From Henckelia pumila (lineage: Eukaryota > Streptophyta > Magnoliopsida > Lamiales > Gesneriaceae), in assembly GCF_033568475.1 (NCBI RefSeq), contig NC_133121.1, positions 5,828,001 through 5,892,000 of the forward strand: 64,000 nucleotides of DNA. Direction: 5' to 3'. Each line of letters starts with the position of its first letter. The first letter of the stretch is position 1. Shown piece after piece: positions 58,812 through 64,000 of this stretch. The notes under the pieces are model-generated. The model saw only the letters and a program-made list of their open reading frames with translations, was not told where the DNA came from and did no database searches. The position numbers and the translations under genes were made by a program.

Positions 58812-60014
58812 ATGACAACAAATCGAGGGCCAATAAATTTCAGTGTGCTATATTTACAAGCAACACATATGTCTTCAGAAGTTTCCACAAAAACAATTGA
58901 TGACATAGTTCGAGTCAAACGATCCGATGATTTGATTTGGCAGTTATTTAATGATCATGGTCTGCACAGTCGTGTGATTGCATATTTAAATAACATTGGA
59001 TTTTATGGTGTTTTGCTGTGTGGATCTAGGCAATATGATAATCATTTAATTACTGCTTTGGTTGAACGATGGCGACGTGAAACACATACCTTTCATTTTA
59101 GATGTGGTGAAACAACCATCACTTTACAGTATATTTCCATTATTTGGGGTCTGCCTATTGATGGTGAACTTGTAATTGGTATAAATGTTTCACACAAAGT
59201 TGAAGAGTGGCAGCATATATGTTTGAATTTATTGGGATTTACGCCACTGACGTCGCATTTCAAAGGTGGTCACTTATCGATGACCACTTTATATGAGCAT
59301 TGCATATCTGCACATATCGATGATAATAGTCCAGAAATAGATGTCGTAAAATATACCCGTTGTGTAGCATTAATGATTATTGGAAGAATCATGGTTCCAG
59401 ATTATCAAGGAGGATCTGTTAGATTGATTTTTTTGCAACTACTTCGGGATATTGAACACATCAGATCTTATAGTTGGGGAAGTGCAGTTCTGGCATTTCT
59501 ATATCGTGAGTTATGCAATGCAACACGGATAGGAAAAACTATATCCTACAGGTATAAATTTTTAAGTTCATCTAATATTATATTATAATAATTTTTAATT
59601 TAATTTATTACTGATGGCAGATATGGGCATGGAGCAGGATTACATTTGTTAATCCTGATATGAATGGATTATCTCTGACTGTGCGTCAAAATGAATTCGA
59701 AAAAAATATTCCATATGCTCCTTATGGTGCACGGTAATATTTGAAAAATATTAGCATTGTATAAATTACAAATTCATTTTGTAATAATTTTAATAATATT
59801 TTTTTATGTAGGTGGTCAAATGTGTTTAGTTACACTCATTCACCAACGCACGCTGTTAGAATTATAATAGATTGCTTCGATTGTATGACTAATGTCAAGG
59901 TGTGTTATTGGATTATTGAAACTTTATAATAATTATATTAATTTATATTTATTAATTAAAATTGATTTTATTATTATTATGCAGTTTAACTGGATAGTTT
60001 ACATGCCAAGATGA
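58812..60014 (+). pseudogene. Plant mobile domain (PMD) gene carried by the MULE, 3' end deleted
   Basis: PMD proteins include Arabidopsis MAIN and MAIL1, which act with PP7L in transposon silencing and meristem maintenance; related domains occur in MULEs and Ty3 elements. Exon 1 begins at ATG 58812 (MTTNRGPINFSVLYLQATHM). It shows the family blocks FYGVLLCGSRQYDNHLITAL, VERWRRETHTFHFRCGETTI, TLQYISIIWGLPIDGELVIG and WGSAVLAFLYRELCNATRIG, ending near 59551 at a GT. Exon 2 (about 59621-59733) reads IWAWSRITFVNPDMNG, the usual WAW motif. Exon 3 is 59812-59899 (WSNVFSYTHSPTHAVRIIID). A last piece, FNWIVYMPR, starts at 59985 and stops at 60014. The exon 1-2 join needs a frame adjustment, so splicing there is unsure. 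Homology ends at the internal deletion near 60006. The 246-codon first exon is fully open. Confidence 0.85.
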
Positions 60015-60227
60015 ATTTTCCATGAAAGAATATTTCATTGATAATTTGATAGTAAAAGTAGCTGGATCAATCCTCAATATTTGATGCACAACTTCAACCA
60101 ACTCGGACAAAGTAATGGAACGTAGAACTCGCATCGGTCTAGTATAAGGAATACTATACACAATCGATCCACTATCCACAATAATATGACCACCAAAATA
60201 TAAAAATATATCAATGTTTTCTGACAT
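60006..60227 (-). pseudogene. mudrA-type transposase, first exon only
   Basis: Begins MSENIDIFLYFGGHIIVDSG at 60227 and continues YTRPMRVLRSITLSELVEVV ... FTIKLSMKYSFMENSSW. This matches, from recall, the PB1-like N-terminal region that opens many plant MULE transposases. It then breaks off at the point where the PMD gene also ends. The DDE catalytic domain, zinc knuckle and remainder are gone. It reads inward from the right TIR, the normal position for mudrA. N-terminal family assignment is by recall of typical MULE proteins and should be searched. Confidence 0.68.
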
Positions 60228-60518
60228 GATTTTTTTAAATGAAAATGAAAAACAGATAAAAGAAACGAGAAAATTTTAAAGAGATTGATATTTTTATGAG
60301 TGATATCCTTAACATTTGTGAACATATATATAGTAATTAATACGCGTAGAATTAATTGTTTACGCGTTAAATTAATTATTTACGCGTTAGATGATATATT
60401 TAATTGTTTACGCGTTAAATTATTTTATTTTACACGCAAATACTACGCAAATGCTATGCGTCAACACGTTTTCTTTAATCATTTTAAGTGTTAAATATTT
60501 TAAAATAATTTTAAATTT

Positions 60519-60586
60519 GGCAGCATCCGCGCCCCGTGGAGGAGTACGTTTGGCAGCGTACTCCGCCACGGGGCGCGGACGCTGCC
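60519..60586. repeat. Right subterminal hairpin, GC-rich, 30-bp arms
   Basis: GGCAGCATCCGCGCCCCGTG plus GAGGAGTACG pairs with CGTACTCCGC plus CACGGGGCGCGGACGCTGCC across an 8-nt loop, with about two mismatches. It is far more GC-rich than the rest of the element, and further related words (GGGTAGCGTTCGCGCCTCGT) continue toward the TIR. Confidence 0.93.
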
Positions 60587-60620
60587 TAATGGGTAGCGTT
60601 CGCGCCTCGTGGCAGAGGAC

Positions 60621-60751
60621 GATTCCTACGTGTACACAATCGTCCGCTGTCAGATTTGAAGTTTTACGGTATTTGTGAAATTTTTTTGATTTTACGGTAT
60701 TTTTGAATTTTTTTTTTTTTTTTTTTTTTACATTAAAAATAAAAAAAACCC
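60621..60751 (-). repeat. Right TIR of the MULE-like element
   Basis: Complement of the left TIR: GTCCGCTGTCAG (60642-60653), TTTACGGTATTTGTGAAATT and TTTTTGATTTTACGGTATTT, ending in a poly-T/poly-A region and CCC next to the target duplication. Confidence 0.88.
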
Positions 60752-61059
60752 CACAATTCATATGTCATACTTCAAGTATATATCACATAGCTTATATATA
60801 TATCACAATGTCATAAAGTACATCACGTGAACTGATGTGATTAAGCTATTAATATTTTGGAAAATAAATGGGTTATATGTTGAATTTGATATCACAAAAT
60901 TATTCTATGTATTTTATTTGAAAAAACTCTTTCAAAAATACCATATTCAAATAATTTTGTAATTTCAAACCCAAATTGTAACCTTGATGGTATATGTAGG
61001 CTGTAGCACAACTCTAATATTTTTAAAAGTTTATTTATTTCCTTCACCATTTTCGTTTC

Positions 61060-61480
61060 TTAAATTGATCATAACTCCTCCATCGGTGGTTAGATTTCGA
61101 AAATAATCGTAGATTCGAAAAGACCACGACGTAAGATTTTTTGTGATATCTATTTTCCTAATTTTTAGCTCGTTCCGTCGAACCTACTTTCCCCAGCCGT
61201 TGTCGTTCACCGCCCTTACCGTTGCCGACCGCCGCCCAGAGTAGAAGGAAGGTGGTTTTGGTTGTTCGGGGTTTTATTTCAAAGCTTTGAGGTATAAAGT
61301 CGATACTAGGGTTTCGAAGTTGGGGATTTTGGCTCTTTTGAATTTTTATAATTGATATATGTTAAATTTTTTGTTGTAAGTACAATATTTGAGCCGATTT
61401 GAGGTATTGGTTATTTTTTTGAAAATTATTTAAACATTAATTCGAAATTTCAGATTTATTAAATTGATAATTTTCGAACT
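61060..61480 (+). mobile_element. Diverged fragment of the solo-LTR-C family
   Basis: CACCGCCCTTACCGTTGCC, TTTCAAAGCTTTGAGGTATA, CTAGGGTTTCGAAGTTGGGG and ATTTCGAAATT-type words align in order with 21370-21640. No LTR ends are seen. A 19-nt word (AAAGTACATCACGTGAACT) occurs on both sides of it, at about 60816 and 61721, hinting at an insertion or local duplication. Confidence 0.65.
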
Positions 61481-62024
61481 TCTGGGTATATGTTTGTGTA
61501 TATGTATGTACACGGCGTATGTGTTGAATATATATATTTTTGAAATTTTTTTTAAAAAAAAACCGTTGTAAATTATAAATCCGGTTAAGTTCCGAAAATG
61601 TGTAAGTTGCGACGGTTAATGTCGAATTTTTTTTTATTTTTATTTTTTTTCTTTCAAATGGCTCGCAATTCATGTCATAAGATAATGTATGAGCGTCACA
61701 CTTTTATTACATTGTAACTAAAAGTACATCACGTGAACTCGAGGTGTGAGGTATGACTTCGGTCCAGCTATTTGGACCAGACTAACAAAATCAAGCTGGT
61801 TTTGATTACTAGTTTTCGTCTCGTGATTATAATTAAGCAAGATGTAGCCGTCTTTAAATGCTTTGATTTGAAAATTAGAATCTAAATTTCTAGTAGATAT
61901 ATTTGAAATATTAATTTACTCAAAATCGATGTCGGATGAATGCAAAATTAATTATTTAATATTGATATAAGACTAAATTAATAATGTAGAAAGCAAATAG
62001 GAGTTGTCCCATGTAGAAAGATTA
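61481..62024. other. Intergenic DNA, no gene
   Basis: AT-rich with homopolymers near 61550 and 61625. A minus-strand frame at 61437-61673 is low-complexity. Confidence 0.55.
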
Positions 62025-62158
62025 GGTAGTGTTTGAGAACTTCTATAAAATACTTTTCAGTTTTTTTAACAAAATTTTGAAACAAAATTTTGGAAATTAT
62101 GAAAATTTTGTTTAGCAAACTTGAGAAGTTTTTCCTATAAATTGTCCAAAATACTACC
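62025..62158. mobile_element. Tourist-like (PIF/Harbinger) MITE, second family member
   Basis: 134 bp from GGTAGTGTTTGAGAAC to AATACTACC, flanked by TTA at 62022-62024 and 62159-62161. Same terminal sequence and size class as 15255-15381, but more diverged inside. Confidence 0.88.
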
Positions 62159-62229
62159 TTAGTATTTATATTCCTACATATAAACTATTGTGTATGCTAG
62201 TTGATTAATTAAATTCAAGTAAACCAAGT

Positions 62230-64000
62230 CAAGTCAACAGTAACGTGATATAGTCAGCGTACACATGTCATTGATCGGATAATGTGGCGGTCGAGTATGC
62301 AACACTAGGATGCGACATGGCAGTGGTTCATGGTCATTAGATCGAACGGACAAGATGAAGGGTTCTGATGGTTCGGCAGTTAGATGAGATCCGGTCTGTT
62401 GGATGACTAGATCGATGTATATCAAGAAAGTTGAATCTGAGCCATTTGATTAAGTGATTGTAATATGATGCATCCAGGGTTTCATCCAAATGGTGTGATC
62501 AATCCAAAAAGGTACGATTTGAATCTTCTATTCGAAATAGACGCGTGAGATCTAATCTGATCAAGAAATATGATCTAATAGTTGTGACACACCAAAAGGG
62601 ACGTGATCTACACCATTAGATTAAGATATGATAGATTGATTATATGTAATATGAAGCCGAAAACACAACAAATCGCGGAAAGACCTCTCCAACCTTTGGA
62701 CATCTATAAATAGACTCCAAATCATAATGAAAAAGGTTAGACATTTTGAAACCATAAAATAATTTCATTTTGTCCACGACATATTTCTATATACATTTGT
62801 TCAGCATTTTCAGAAAAGTTCGAAAAGCGGCTTAAAGTTCGTCGGAATTATAATTTGGAGTTCAATTACAAAACGAAATATGTTGTATCTTGGAAAATGA
62901 TTGTCATATTTCATAAGTATCGTGTGAGGAAAAAATTCATCTTAAAGAGATAAAATCTACTTTAACATCGACTGTAGATGATGATGTTTTAAGTTTATTC
63001 TGTAAAATTGCAAAGATCATTATATGGGTTGAAGCAATCAGGCCGAATGTGGTATAATCGGCTAAGTGATCACTTGATGAAAAAGGGATATGTAAATGAT
63101 CCAATATGCCCTTGTGTTTTCATCAAGAAAACAACATCCGGATATGTAATTATTGCTGTATATGTTGATGATTTAAACATCATTGGAACGAATAAAGAAA
63201 TTCAAGAAGTTATGATGTACTTGAAGAAATAATTCGAAATGAAGGATCTTGGAAAAACCAAGTATTGTCTGGGTTAGCAAATCGAACAAAAAGAATGTGG
63301 AATTTTTGTTCACCAGGCAAATTATACAGAAAAGATCCTTAAACGTTTTAATATGGATAAATCAAATCCATTAAGTACTCCAATGGTCGTAAGATCATTA
63401 AACATAGAAAAGGATCCATTCCGTCCATGTGGAGATGATGAAGTTATTCTTGGTCCAGAAGTACCATATCTAAGTGCCATTGGTGCCCTTATGTATCTTG
63501 CAAATTGCACTAGACCTGATATATCTTTTTCTGTAAATTTATTGGCAAGATTCAGTTTATATCCAACAAAGAGGCACTGGAACGGAATTAAACATATATT
63601 TCGTTATCTACGAGGAACAACAGATTTGGGACTTTTGTACTCAAAAGACACCAATCAAAGTATCATTGGTTATGCTGATGCTGGATATTTATCTGATCCA
63701 CATAAGGCACGTTCTCAAACCGGATATGTATTTACTCGTGGAGGCACCGCAATTTCTTGGCGTTCACAGAAACAAACACTCGTAACAACTTCATCAAATC
63801 ACGCTGAGATTATTGCGCTACATGAAGCAAGCCGTGAATGTGTTTGGCTAAAATCAATGACACAACATATCCAAACTTCTTGTGGATTATCAGTAGACAA
63901 GAAGCCTGTGACGTTGTATGAAGACAATGCTGCATGTATTGCTCAAATGAAAGAAGGATACATCAAAAGTGACAGAACAAAACATATACCCCCAAAGTTC
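62230..64000 (+). mobile_element. Ty1/copia retrotransposon remnant, running off the right edge
   Basis: Fossil element. A probable LTR/leader portion (62230-62990, with TATA-like CTATAAATAG at 62704-62713) is followed directly by the C-terminal part of pol: reverse transcriptase (SLYGLKQSGRMWYNRL and the catalytic YVDDLNI, from 63008), then RNase H (63660 to the end: GYADAGYLSDP, SSNHAEIIALHEASRECVW, YEDNAACIAQ). The gag, protease, integrase and early RT parts are missing between them. Broken; the 3' LTR is not in the window. Age cannot be judged without both LTRs. Confidence 0.88.

Larger units (their letters stand above)
57001..60751. mobile_element. MULE-like DNA transposon carrying a plant mobile domain gene
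   Basis: 3751 bp bounded by long inverted repeats (about 57001-57130 and 60621-60751) and a perfect 9-bp target duplication CACAATTCA (56992-57000, 60752-60760), the Mutator signature. The TIRs share GGGTTTTTTTT, then TTCAAAAATACCGTAAAAT, AAAAAAATTTCACAAATA and CTGACAGCGGAC. Inside are a plant mobile domain gene (+) and the first exon of a mudrA-type transposase (-) facing each other. They meet near 60006, where both are cut off, implying an internal deletion that removed both 3' parts. Strong hairpins lie just inside each TIR. Non-autonomous as it stands. Confidence 0.92.

Noticed and set aside
58812-60014. PMD gene as an ordinary host gene
   Set aside because: It lies between TIRs with a perfect 9-bp target duplication and loses its 3' end at the mudrA junction, so it is transposon cargo.

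Overview
This is plant nuclear DNA, almost certainly a eudicot and possibly an asterid (the clade call is weak). The evidence is five intron-bearing or intact plant genes, a tandem pair of miR157 hairpins, a plant-type Helitron with an RPA-like gene, a MULE carrying a plant mobile domain gene, Tourist and hAT MITEs, and Ty3/gypsy LTRs with an initiator-Met-tRNA primer site. The spaces between genes are very AT-rich. Exon structures were read by eye from splice signals and reading frame.

Layout. 1-5.9 kb: the 3' part of a decayed Helitron (Rep nuclease, RPA-like gene, clear 3' hairpin and CTAG end) without a helicase. 6.3-6.8 kb: a hAT MITE. 8.5-12.9 kb: a gene island of two convergent genes, a WEB/PMI2-like coiled-coil protein (+) and a PB1-domain protein (-). 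14.1-16.2 kb: an L1-type LINE remnant cut by a Ty3/gypsy element (16.2-23.9 kb). Two unrelated solo LTRs sit inside that element, one in its primer-binding site. 23.9-31 kb: no genes, but MITEs, a SINE with perfect 15-bp target duplications and a 1.4-kb tandem triplication.

31.8-32.9 kb: a TATA box, two miR157 precursors about 390 bp apart, then a near-perfect 75-bp-arm foldback. 33.8-38.3 kb: a seven-exon MATE transporter gene (-) whose terminal exon and 3' flank are tandemly duplicated. 38.6-39 kb: a LINE RNase H tail. 41-44.2 kb: histone chaperone ASF1 (-, three exons). 45-46.2 kb: a single-exon F-box gene (-). Its 5' half and upstream DNA recur inverted at 50.6-52.65 kb with a truncated F-box copy, making a large interrupted palindrome.

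57.0-60.75 kb: a complete-ended MULE-like element (about 130-bp TIRs, perfect 9-bp target duplication). It carries a plant mobile domain gene facing the first exon of a mudrA-like transposase, with strong hairpins just inside both ends. 61-64 kb: an LTR fragment, a second Tourist MITE and a Ty1/copia remnant running off the right edge.

The host genes do not form a pathway. Their likely roles are chloroplast photorelocation or coiled-coil scaffolding (PMI2-like), PB1 scaffolding, developmental timing (miR157 against SPL genes), transport (MATE), nucleosome assembly (ASF1) and ubiquitination (F-box). The most notable material is the PMD-bearing MULE, the MIR157 cluster with its neighbouring foldback, the F-box inverted duplication and the duplicated MATE terminal exon.
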